Part shown: positions 57,908-64,000 of the stretch, piece by piece
Numbering within the stretch: position 1 is the stretch's first letter
Layout: every line of letters starts with the position of its first letter
Origin: Hydrococcus rivularis NIES-593
Lineage (GTDB): Bacteria; Cyanobacteriota; Cyanobacteriia; Cyanobacteriales; Microcystaceae
Assembly (NCBI RefSeq): GCF_001904635.1
Contig: NZ_MRCB01000003.1
Coordinates: forward strand, 1 to 64,000
Length of the DNA stretch: 64,000 nucleotides
Direction: 5' to 3'
Translations under genes and position numbers: made by a program
Notes under the pieces: generated by a model
Seen by the model: only the letters and a program-made list of their open reading frames with translations
What the model was told of the DNA's origin: nothing
Databases searched by the model: none

Positions 57908-58780
57908 CTACCTAGCCGCTAAAGCAGGTTTTTTCGTTTGTAGATTTGTTGTCCCTTCAGCTAACTGGCGACAGTAAATTTCACAAGAATTATTGGGGCT
58001 TTCTATCAATTTAACCTTCTCAAGTTCCGCACCGAGTTCGCGAATGGGTTGTTGCAATAATTGCGCGATGTAGAGGGCAATATTTTCAGCCGTCGGTACG
58101 ACTTTAGCAAAGTGAGGGATATCTTTGTTGAGAAAAGTGTGGTCGAAAGGTTCTACAACATAGTCGTCAATCGCTTTTTGGAGATCGCCTAAATCGACTA
58201 TCATTCCAGTACGCGGGTCGATTTCTCCCACTACCGATACTTCTAAATGATAATTATGCCCATGACCGTTGGGACGAGCGCATTTGCCATAGATTTCGTT
58301 ATTTTCTTCTTGGCTCAATTCGGGTAAAGCCAATTGATGAGCGGCACTAAAATGAGTTTTAACAGTCAGAGTCGCTTCCATACCGTTTCCTTTATAATCT
58401 GCCCACAGATCGGGATGTTCAAACAGTTGAATGTTAACCAGAGGTAGGTGGGGGGCTAATCGCTGCCAAATGACCCTAGCAATATTTTCTGTTGTTGGAA
58501 GGGTTTGTTGAAATTCCGACCACACGTCATTGAGATAGGCATAGTCCAGTTGACTGGTAACTTCTTGCTGAATAACCCGTTTGACATTGGATAGGTTTTG
58601 TACCATGCCATACTCATCGATTTCCCCGGCGAGAGATACATACAAGACATAATTATGTCCGTGTCCGGGAAATCGACTACCTGCCCCAAATCGTTCCCAG
58701 TTTTCTGCTTCATCGAGTTCTGGCAGCCAGTAGCGATGACTCGCTGAAAACTGCGCTCGACGGTGAATGACGCACTGCAT
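57908..58780 (-). CDS. Tandem-domain 6-pyruvoyltetrahydropterin synthase/QueD homologue
   Basis: 290 aa with two complete PTPS folds. Domain 1 (1-135): FSASHRYWLPELDEAENWER then RFPGHGHNYVLYVS. Domain 2 (136-275): FSAAHQLALPELSQEENNEI then GKCARPNGHGHNYHLEVSV. Both keep the three zinc-binding His residues, but the catalytic Cys (GKC) exists only in domain 2; domain 1 has FGAGSRF there. Single-domain homologues make 6-carboxytetrahydropterin for queuosine or tetrahydropterins. One domain is probably structural or has altered chemistry. Cyanobacteria commonly carry such duplications, and which product forms is open. Confidence 0.88.
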   Translation of the reverse strand: MQCVIHRRAQFSASHRYWLPELDEAENWERFGAGSRFPGHGHNYVLYVSLAGEIDEYGMVQNLSNVKRVIQQEVTSQLDYAYLNDVWSEFQQTLPTTENIARVIWQRLAPHLPLVNIQLFEHPDLWADYKGNGMEATLTVKTHFSAAHQLALPELSQEENNEIYGKCARPNGHGHNYHLEVSVVGEIDPRTGMIVDLGDLQKAIDDYVVEPFDHTFLNKDIPHFAKVVPTAENIALYIAQLLQQPIRELGAELEKVKLIESPNNSCEIYCRQLAEGTTNLQTKKPALAAR

Positions 58781-58866
58781 AGTATTTTGTAAAGTTACGT
58801 AAACTGCGATCTATTCCAGCATAAACTAATTTAGCTAGTAATTGGGGATGAGTTAGTAGTTAGTGG

Positions 58867-58986
58867 TTATACCATTTTTCATTCATTAATGACACAGATG
58901 GTCGATCGCCCTCACCCCCAACCCCTCTCCCTATTTGGGAGAGGGGAAAAAGAATGTCGATCGCGAAAACCTGAAAATTGGTATTA
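58867..58986 (+). repeat. MITE-like repeat, copy D
   Basis: Complete 120-bp copy in forward orientation, the cleanest of the four: TTATACCATTTTTCATT at the start, TGAAAATTGGTATTA at the end, perfect CCCTCTCCC/GGGAGAGGG hairpin in the middle. It lies 87 bp from the pterin synthase start and just upstream of the probable 6S RNA promoter. Confidence 0.88.
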
Positions 58987-59059
58987 GTAGTAATTTATTG
59001 CTAATTCCGACTTCCGACTTCCGAATTCTGACTTCTGCTCTCCGTCCTTAAAATCTAGT

Positions 59060-59088
59060 TTGCCTAAATCAGAAAAAACGATTAATAT
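59060..59088 (+). promoter_or_regulatory. Promoter of the 6S-like RNA
   Basis: TTGCCT (59060-59065) and TAATAT (59083-59088) are 17 bp apart, a good sigma-70-type promoter. Transcription would start near 59095. Confidence 0.7.
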
Positions 59089-59094
59089 AAAAGA

Positions 59095-59278
59095 AGTTGA
59101 GCTGCTACGTTGGTGACTGCCAATCAAGTTTTTTGATCTATGCTTGAAAAATAAGGGAACCAACAGCATTGCGTGGCAGTAGACCGAGCTTGTACTCGGA
59201 AACGAAAACGCGAAGCGTCGGTGCCCACCTGGTTTATCCAGGTCATAAACTGAGGTAAAACGGCGTAGCGGTTAATCT
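59095..59278 (+). ncRNA. ssaA: Probable 6S RNA (SsaA)
   Basis: No protein frame fits. About 184 nt follow a strong promoter, matching the usual length of 6S RNA. The ends pair: GCTACGTTG (59104-59112) with CGGCGTAGC (59261-59269), extended outward by G-U pairs, to give the closing stem; the interior has CCGAG/CTCGG and ACCTGG/CCAGGT hairpins around a GGTGCCCACC stretch that I associate with cyanobacterial 6S RNA. 6S RNA binds RNA polymerase and tunes sigma use. Assignment rests on structure and memory and lacks a covariance-model search. The other candidate would be an unnamed structured RNA. Confidence 0.6.
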
Positions 59279-59291
59279 ATACAGAATCGCT

Positions 59292-60230
59292 TCAAGATCC
59301 CTCTAGCTGTCTGGCTAAGGGGTTTTGTTTTTCGGGGATAAGATAATGCTGAGACTCTGCCCAATTGCGTGCTTGATGCAAGAAGATTTTAACGGCAGGC
59401 GAAGCCGTTTCTAGAGAAGGCAGTGCAAAGGCTAATCGTCGCAATCTTTTTGGTTCGAGGTTCAAAATGCGAAATCCCGTCAGATTGTCAGGAAGTGACA
59501 TTTCCGGGACAATCGTCACGCCCATTCCTTCTTGCACCATTGAAAAAATGGTTCGCAGGTCGATCGCCTCAAACTGGATTTTCGGATCGATCTTGGCTTG
59601 ACGAAACATTTTCACAATAATGGGTTTGCATCCGACTTTGGACATGATGAAGGGATCTTGTGCTAGTTGGCGGATGTGAATTCTATCCCGTTCTGCCAAA
59701 GGGTGAGAAGCCGATACGACTGCTAGAAACTCGTCTTGCGCGATCGCGATCGTCTCTAAATCCTCGACGGGCAATGCAACTACGCCAACATCGACGGCGC
59801 GAGAATTAATCCACTCTAGCACTTCATCATCGGTTCCTTCCAATAAAACAACATCAATGCCGGGATAGTGCTGTCGAAACTGACGCAAAAGTCCGGGGAG
59901 AAAACGCGCAGTCACGCTGGGAAAACTGCCCAAACGAACTTTTCCCGTCTCCAAACCGACTGCTGCCGCCGTCTCCTGTCGAATTTGTTCTACACGAAAC
60001 AAGATTTCTTGCGCTTGCACGAGAACTCGCTTGCCAATTTCGGTAAGAAAGATGCCGTTGCGATCGCGATCGAGCAGCGACACTCGTAACTCTTTCTCTA
60101 AGCTAGCGATGGAGTGACTCACTGCTGATTGCGTCATGCCCAGCACCTCACTAGCTGTGGTAAAGCTGCCGACTTCTGCAACCGTTGCGAAAGCTTGAAG
60201 CTGCGCCAAGGTTATATGATTTTTTTTCAT
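59292..60230 (-). CDS. LysR-type transcriptional regulator
   Basis: 312 aa. The N-terminal helix-turn-helix is complete (TLAQLQAFATVAEVGSFTTA then TQSAVSHSIASLEKEL), followed by the linker helix and a type 2 periplasmic-binding-like effector domain (GKVRLGSFPSVTARFLPGLL, SMVQEGMGVTIVPEM). Cyanobacterial members control nitrate, CO2 or Calvin-cycle genes; nothing adjacent identifies the effector here, and the divergent neighbour is a gene remnant. Confidence 0.92.
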   Translation of the reverse strand: MKKNHITLAQLQAFATVAEVGSFTTASEVLGMTQSAVSHSIASLEKELRVSLLDRDRNGIFLTEIGKRVLVQAQEILFRVEQIRQETAAAVGLETGKVRLGSFPSVTARFLPGLLRQFRQHYPGIDVVLLEGTDDEVLEWINSRAVDVGVVALPVEDLETIAIAQDEFLAVVSASHPLAERDRIHIRQLAQDPFIMSKVGCKPIIVKMFRQAKIDPKIQFEAIDLRTIFSMVQEGMGVTIVPEMSLPDNLTGFRILNLEPKRLRRLAFALPSLETASPAVKIFLHQARNWAESQHYLIPEKQNPLARQLEGS

Positions 60231-60325
60231 TTAAAATGTGAATTTAATAAATTTGACTCATTCTACCGCAGCAACTATGCTGGTACTGAAAGAACGCTAT
60301 AAATAAAGCTTATGAAAGCAATTCA

Positions 60326-60493
60326 AAAAAAATTACCGGATACGACGCTGAGGGGGAACCTCGCATTTTCGAACTGCCAACCCATCGCTTTTTTCTGGCA
60401 AGCTTATTCGTTCCTCAAACTTCATCGACTCCCGAACGACCACATTCACTTGTCAAAGGATTTTTGAACGCTTGTTGCAAAGATCGAGAATAA
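60326..60493 (+). pseudogene. C-terminal remnant of a glutamine amidotransferase-like protein
   Basis: One frame without a proper start reads GEPRIFELPTHRFFLASLFV, then RPHSLVKGFLNACCKDRE, ending at TAA 60491-60493. This resembles the end of CTP synthase-type class I amidotransferase domains (ELPxHxFFxAxxFxP...RPHPL). The remainder is gone. A 51-codon ATG frame overlapping it in another phase is less protein-like and is not called. The gap to the next gene (60494-60619) holds its promoter region. Confidence 0.5.
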
Positions 60494-60619
60494 TAAAGTA
60501 ATTTCCCAGTTGCTCATTTTCAGTGACGAGCAACCATCTCTCACATCTTTCGTTCCTGGGATATTCTCAGGAGCCAATTCAGTCTTGTTGAGGATGTGAA
60601 AGAATATAGGAGTTAATCT

Positions 60620-61132
60620 ATGAAAAAAGAATTATCAGGGCTTTATTCTGCTGGCGAGAGGAATTTTTCTGGGATCGATCTGCGTGGTGTTGATTTAAGC
60701 GATACCAAACTGAGAGGGATTGACCTGAGCGGAACTAATTTGGAGGAAGCTAACTTGGATGGTGCCGATCTCAGCGATGCCAATCTTAGCGGTGCTAACC
60801 TTAAAGGGGCAAGTCTGGAAGGAACCGATCTCAGTAGAGCTAAACTCGATGGTGCTAACCTGAGTTGGGTTTATGGGGATAAGACTAACTTTGATGAAGC
60901 TTCCTTAGTTGATGCAGACCTCAGCTTTGCCGTACTCTGCCAATGCCGTTTTAACGGGGCTAATCTTAATGGAGCTAATTTGAGTAATGCCAATTTATTG
61001 TATAGCAGCTTTAAGGATGCTAATCTCACTGGTGCTAATTTGATGGGTGCTGTTGAGACACAAGGATGCAGCGATGCTATCTTGCAATTCACGGTTATGC
61101 CGGATGGGAGTATGCGAAGCGATCGCGAGTAG
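60620..61132 (+). CDS. Pentapeptide repeat protein
   Basis: 170 aa. From residue 15 to 150 it consists of A(D/N)LXX repeats (for example LSGTNLEEANLDGADLSDAN), which fold into a right-handed square beta-helix. No signal peptide or kinase domain. Cyanobacteria have dozens of such proteins; a few inhibit gyrase by mimicking DNA, but function cannot be inferred here. A weak GGAG precedes the ATG. Confidence 0.92.
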   Translation: MKKELSGLYSAGERNFSGIDLRGVDLSDTKLRGIDLSGTNLEEANLDGADLSDANLSGANLKGASLEGTDLSRAKLDGANLSWVYGDKTNFDEASLVDADLSFAVLCQCRFNGANLNGANLSNANLLYSSFKDANLTGANLMGAVETQGCSDAILQFTVMPDGSMRSDRE

Positions 61133-61168
61133 GTAAGGATGAGAAGAATTCAGACAGAAAAGCTAACG

Positions 61169-61777
61169 TTATTTTAAATTAGTAGACTGACAAAAAGCAT
61201 CGTCAATCTGGCGAAACAAATTTTCTAAGGTAGAAGAATTATCTAAAATGACATCAGCCCAAGCCACTTTTTCTTCTATAGGGATTTGACTTTGAATGCG
61301 AGCGATCGCTTGCTCTTTACTTAGCTTATCGCGTTCGATTAAGCGTCTAATTTGCTCTTGAGAAGAACAATAAACTAACCAGATTTCAGTAGTTAGATCG
61401 GTCATTTTCGCTTCAAACAAAAGCGGAATTGCTAAAACTATTGTCTGGGCATCTGTTCGCTCTATTTCAGATTGAAAGCGGTTGCGGACATAAGGGTGAA
61501 TTTGTGATTCTAGCCAGTTTTTTTCTTCTAAGTTATTAAAAATAATTTCGCCTAGTTGCTGGCGATTTAGATTTCCATCAGGCAGTCGAACGCGATCGCC
61601 ATAGCGTTTGAAAATATTCAATAAAATCGGCGAATTGGCTTGAACAGCTTCTCTCGCATAAAGATCGGCATCGAGAATAGGAAGCTGATAAGTATCGGCT
61701 AGATAGCGAGAAACCGTGCTTTTGCCAGTAGCAATTCCGCCTGTTAGACCAATTAATCGCCTCAAATTATTAGACAT
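61169..61777 (-). CDS. coaE: Dephospho-CoA kinase
   Basis: 202 aa. The P-loop GLTGGIATGKST is at the N-terminus, followed by ILDADLYAREAV (substrate-binding Asp) and HPYVRNRFQSEIE; VLAIPLLFEAKMTDL and VYCSSQEQIRRLIERD are the other family motifs. It phosphorylates dephospho-CoA in the last step of coenzyme A synthesis. It converges with the pentapeptide gene. Confidence 0.96.
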   Translation of the reverse strand: MSNNLRRLIGLTGGIATGKSTVSRYLADTYQLPILDADLYAREAVQANSPILLNIFKRYGDRVRLPDGNLNRQQLGEIIFNNLEEKNWLESQIHPYVRNRFQSEIERTDAQTIVLAIPLLFEAKMTDLTTEIWLVYCSSQEQIRRLIERDKLSKEQAIARIQSQIPIEEKVAWADVILDNSSTLENLFRQIDDAFCQSTNLK

Positions 61778-61912
61778 TTATTTAAATTGTATAAAAAACC
61801 CAAAAATTACCTTAAAAATTTACTAAGAAAAGGTTAGCGTTCTCGTAATGACTTCTGCTGCTGGCTCGGTTAATCTAGAAACAAAAGATTTATTCATAGA
61901 TAAATAAATAAC

Positions 61913-62311
61913 ATGAAACCTATTACCTGTCCTAAGTGTAGGGCAAAACTGGAAAGCTTTGTCTATCAGGGAATAGAAATCGATCGCTGCCCTAAGTGCG
62001 CTGGAATTTGGCTGGACTCTTTAGAAGCCGAACGGCTCAAAATGATTCAGGGTTCCGAAAGCGTAGACATTGGCGTCTCTGCTACAGGCATGAGCTGCGC
62101 TTGCAGCGAAAAAGAACTCAAATGTCCCAAATGCCATGCCAAAATGATACGAATGCTGGATATTGACCTATATGCCATTTGGTACGAACAATGTTCCAAA
62201 TGTCGCGGAATTTGGTTTGATGCTGGCGAATTCAAAAAATTTAAGCAAAATTTTCAGCCGAAAAGTATTTTCGATCGAACAGTACGAGTTTTTAACCCCA
62301 AACAGAAATGA
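61913..62311 (+). CDS. TFIIB-type zinc-ribbon protein, two domains
   Basis: 132 aa with two zinc ribbons of the zf-TFIIB family: CPKC...CPKCAGIWLDSLEAERL (8-50) and CPKC...CSKCRGIWFDAGEFKKF (about 72-115). Both carry the CxGIW(L/F)D signature. A further CACSEKE stretch lies in between. Probably binds nucleic acid or protein partners; role unknown. Confidence 0.85.
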   Translation: MKPITCPKCRAKLESFVYQGIEIDRCPKCAGIWLDSLEAERLKMIQGSESVDIGVSATGMSCACSEKELKCPKCHAKMIRMLDIDLYAIWYEQCSKCRGIWFDAGEFKKFKQNFQPKSIFDRTVRVFNPKQK

Positions 62312-62375
62312 ATCAAAAAATCTGTAAAGATTGATAGACTAATTTCGAGAGAAGGAATTAGGGAGAAGAACAACC

Positions 62376-62858
62376 TTGCTAGACGAACAAGCGAAAAAAA
62401 CAATGCTGCGCAAGATCCCCCACGGACTTTACATCTGTGGGGTGAAAGATGGGGAGGAACTCAATGGTTTTACCGCTAGTTGGGTAATGCAAGCTTCCTT
62501 CGAGCCGCCCCTAGTCGTCAATTGCGTGAAAAATGATTCTATCTCCCATGAAATGATTAAAAAAAGCGGGGTATTTGCCATCAGTTTTCTTGAAGATGGA
62601 CAAAAAGACTTAGCTGCAAAATTTTTTAAGCGCAAACGTCGTGTAGGCAATAAATTCGATGACGTAGAGTTTTACGAAGGTGCAGCGACGGGCTGTCCCA
62701 TTATTAAAGATTCGCTTGGCTATATTGAATGTCAAGTAATCGATGCCGTAGCCAAAGGCGATCACACCGTTTTTGTCGGTCAAGTAATCGCTGCCGGCAT
62801 CCACCGCGAAGGCAATCCCCTACTGCTCGAAAGCACGGGTTGGCAATATGGAGGATGA
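62376..62858 (+). CDS. Flavin reductase-like FMN-binding protein
   Basis: 160 aa. LNGFTASWVMQASFEPPLV and VAISFLEDGQKDLAAKFF are the FMN-binding motifs of the flavin-reductase split-barrel family, as in the flavin domains of flavodiiron proteins. It reduces FMN with NAD(P)H or serves as a small flavoprotein. The start is TTG, with GGGAG ten bases upstream; an ATG nine codons in is the alternative. It is followed by a MIF-like gene 32 bp downstream. Confidence 0.88.
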   Translation: MLDEQAKKTMLRKIPHGLYICGVKDGEELNGFTASWVMQASFEPPLVVNCVKNDSISHEMIKKSGVFAISFLEDGQKDLAAKFFKRKRRVGNKFDDVEFYEGAATGCPIIKDSLGYIECQVIDAVAKGDHTVFVGQVIAAGIHREGNPLLLESTGWQYGG

Positions 62859-62890
62859 CCGAATAATTCGTTAATTACCAATTACTAGCT

Positions 62891-63241
62891 ATGCCATTAA
62901 TTAAAGTTCAATCATCTGTTGCCGCACCAGATTCAACTACTGTAGACGAACTGCTCAAAAGTCTTTCGGCGAAGTTGGCAAAGCATCTGGGAAAACCAGA
63001 ATCCTATGTCATGACATCGTTTGAGCCAAATGTAAAAATGAGTTTTGGAGGAACGTTTGAGCCAACGTGTTACATCGAAGTGAAAAGCGTTGGCAAGATG
63101 TCTCCCTCGCAAACGCAGGCGATGAGTCAAGACTTTTGCCAGCAAATTCAAGAGAAGTTAGGAGTTGCTAAAAATCGAACCTATATCGAGTTCAATAATT
63201 CTGAAGGGTCAATGTGGGGATGGAATGGCTCGACTTTTTAA
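62891..63241 (+). CDS. MIF/phenylpyruvate tautomerase-like protein
   Basis: 116 aa. The catalytic Pro2 follows the initiator Met (MPLIKVQSSV), and the sequence has the MIF-type pattern (KPESYVMTSFEP, MSFGGTFEPTCYIEVKSVG, RTYIEFNNSEGSMWGWNGSTF). The trimeric family catalyses keto-enol tautomerisation. Co-directional with the flavin reductase gene. Confidence 0.92.
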   Translation: MPLIKVQSSVAAPDSTTVDELLKSLSAKLAKHLGKPESYVMTSFEPNVKMSFGGTFEPTCYIEVKSVGKMSPSQTQAMSQDFCQQIQEKLGVAKNRTYIEFNNSEGSMWGWNGSTF

Positions 63242-63266
63242 TCGTACTCACTAATTCTCAACTGAG

Positions 63267-64000
63267 ATGACATCAACTCCCCAACAACAACCGCCAACCT
63301 CTAAAAGATCCCTTCAGCGCTTCGATCGCATTGTTCTCGGTGCTATTTTAGTGCTGTGCGTGCTGATAGGCATCGTTCTTTTGCAAGGCGATCGCGTTCC
63401 CTTGCGCGTTACTGAGTTTAGCTGGGAAGATAAGATCGTAGGGGTGAACGACCGTTGGTTTACGCTGGGGTTTAATCGTCTTGTCGATCGCGAAAGCGTA
63501 GAAAAAAATCTTATCATCGAACCTCCTTTGCCGGGAAAAATTAGCTGGACGGGACGAAAATTAACGTATACGCTTGCCAAACCGCCAACTTATGGCAATA
63601 ATTATCAACTCAGTCTGGCGAGGATAAAACAACTCAACAGCGATCGCGTCGGGGAATCTTATGCCAATGTCTTTAAAAGTCGCGATCGCGCCTTTGTCTA
63701 CATAAGCATGGCGGACAAAGAGAGAGGGCAATTAGTTCTCGTCAATCTCACTCGCAAGAGAAGAGACGCACTCACGCCTGGCGATTTAATCGTCACCCAT
63801 TTTGAAATTTATCCCGATGGCGACAAAATATTATTTTCTGCTTTCGAGCGAGGGAGCGGAAATCAAGGATTTGAAAAACAACAACTTTATACCGTCTCGA
63901 CGGGACTAAATTTTCAATCTTCCAAGTCAGTCGAACGCCTGGGAAGAATTCAGCGCATTTTAGATGCCAAAGACTACCAAAATCTCAAATTTGACCTATC
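63267..64000 (+). CDS. Membrane-anchored Big/TolB-like protein, 3' truncated by window edge
   Basis: The frame starts at ATG 63267 and is still open at the window end (244 codons). One membrane helix at about residues 22-42 (IVLGAILVLCVLIGIVLLQG) is followed by an extracytoplasmic domain: an Ig/Big-like module (VTEFSWEDKIVGVNDRWFTLGFNRLVDRESV) and then what looks like the first blade of a WD40/TolB-like propeller (IYPDGDKILFSAFERG). Family not certain; cyanobacteria have several such surface proteins. Confidence 0.7.
   Translation, partial: MTSTPQQQPPTSKRSLQRFDRIVLGAILVLCVLIGIVLLQGDRVPLRVTEFSWEDKIVGVNDRWFTLGFNRLVDRESVEKNLIIEPPLPGKISWTGRKLTYTLAKPPTYGNNYQLSLARIKQLNSDRVGESYANVFKSRDRAFVYISMADKERGQLVLVNLTRKRRDALTPGDLIVTHFEIYPDGDKILFSAFERGSGNQGFEKQQLYTVSTGLNFQSSKSVERLGRIQRILDAKDYQNLKFDL

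Noticed and set aside
60312-60467. 51-codon ATG frame upstream of the pentapeptide gene
   Set aside because: An overlapping frame gives a better protein match (amidotransferase tail), so this one is a shadow of a pseudogene.

Overview
The window is cyanobacterial chromosomal DNA. It carries chlB (dark-operative protochlorophyllide reductase), the cruF/cruG pair for glycosylated carotenoids, very frequent GCGATCGC (HIP1) octamers, and several small genes typical of cyanobacteria. It shows no sign of being a phage or a plasmid, but it is rich in mobile and defence DNA. The genus cannot be fixed from the sequence alone.

Layout. 1-1.4 kb: 3' end of a group II intron with its maturase, then an IS605-like right-end hairpin and a gene fragment. 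1.4-9.2 kb: housekeeping genes (acetolactate synthase, chlB, a B12-dependent radical SAM enzyme, tRNA-Arg, an HNH protein). 9.3-32.4 kb: a complete type III-B CRISPR-Cas locus. Its effector operon lies on the minus strand in the order WYL regulator, cas10, a Uma2-family nuclease, cmr3, cmr4, cmr5, a cmr6-cmr1 fusion and a CARF-HEPN ribonuclease. csx18, cas1 and cas2 lie on the plus strand and run into an array of 138 repeats by my count. The repeat resembles, from memory, that of the Synechocystis III-Bv system, and no cas6 is present. The array ends abruptly in two truncated insertion sequences (32.4-33.5 kb).

33.5-44.3 kb: ruvX, an acetyltransferase, cruF-cruG, aroF (DAHP synthase), hslO and a membrane-anchored repeat protein. 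The aroF leader holds two consecutive modules, each made of a short ORF with a run of Tyr/Phe/Trp codons, a strand that can form an antiterminator, and an intrinsic terminator. This looks like tandem ribosome-mediated attenuation responding to aromatic amino acids, and it is the most striking regulatory signal in the window. 44.5-55.4 kb: a surface-polysaccharide region (polyprenyl sugar transferase, WecG/TagA, three other glycosyltransferases, an ABC-2 export permease) interrupted by four toxin-antitoxin modules and one intact IS701-like element. 55.5-64 kb: a LuxR-type regulator, a SAM hydrolase-like protein, a tandem-domain 6-pyruvoyltetrahydropterin synthase, a probable 6S RNA, a LysR regulator, a pentapeptide protein, coaE and small redox or tautomerase genes.

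Four copies of one roughly 120-bp element with terminal inverted repeats (a MITE candidate) are scattered through the window. Spacer content suggests that crRNAs are antisense to mobile-element mRNAs: several spacers read, in reverse complement, as variants of the same peptides or as ribosome-binding-site/start-codon junctions. One spacer is itself a perfect intrinsic terminator in the direction of array transcription.
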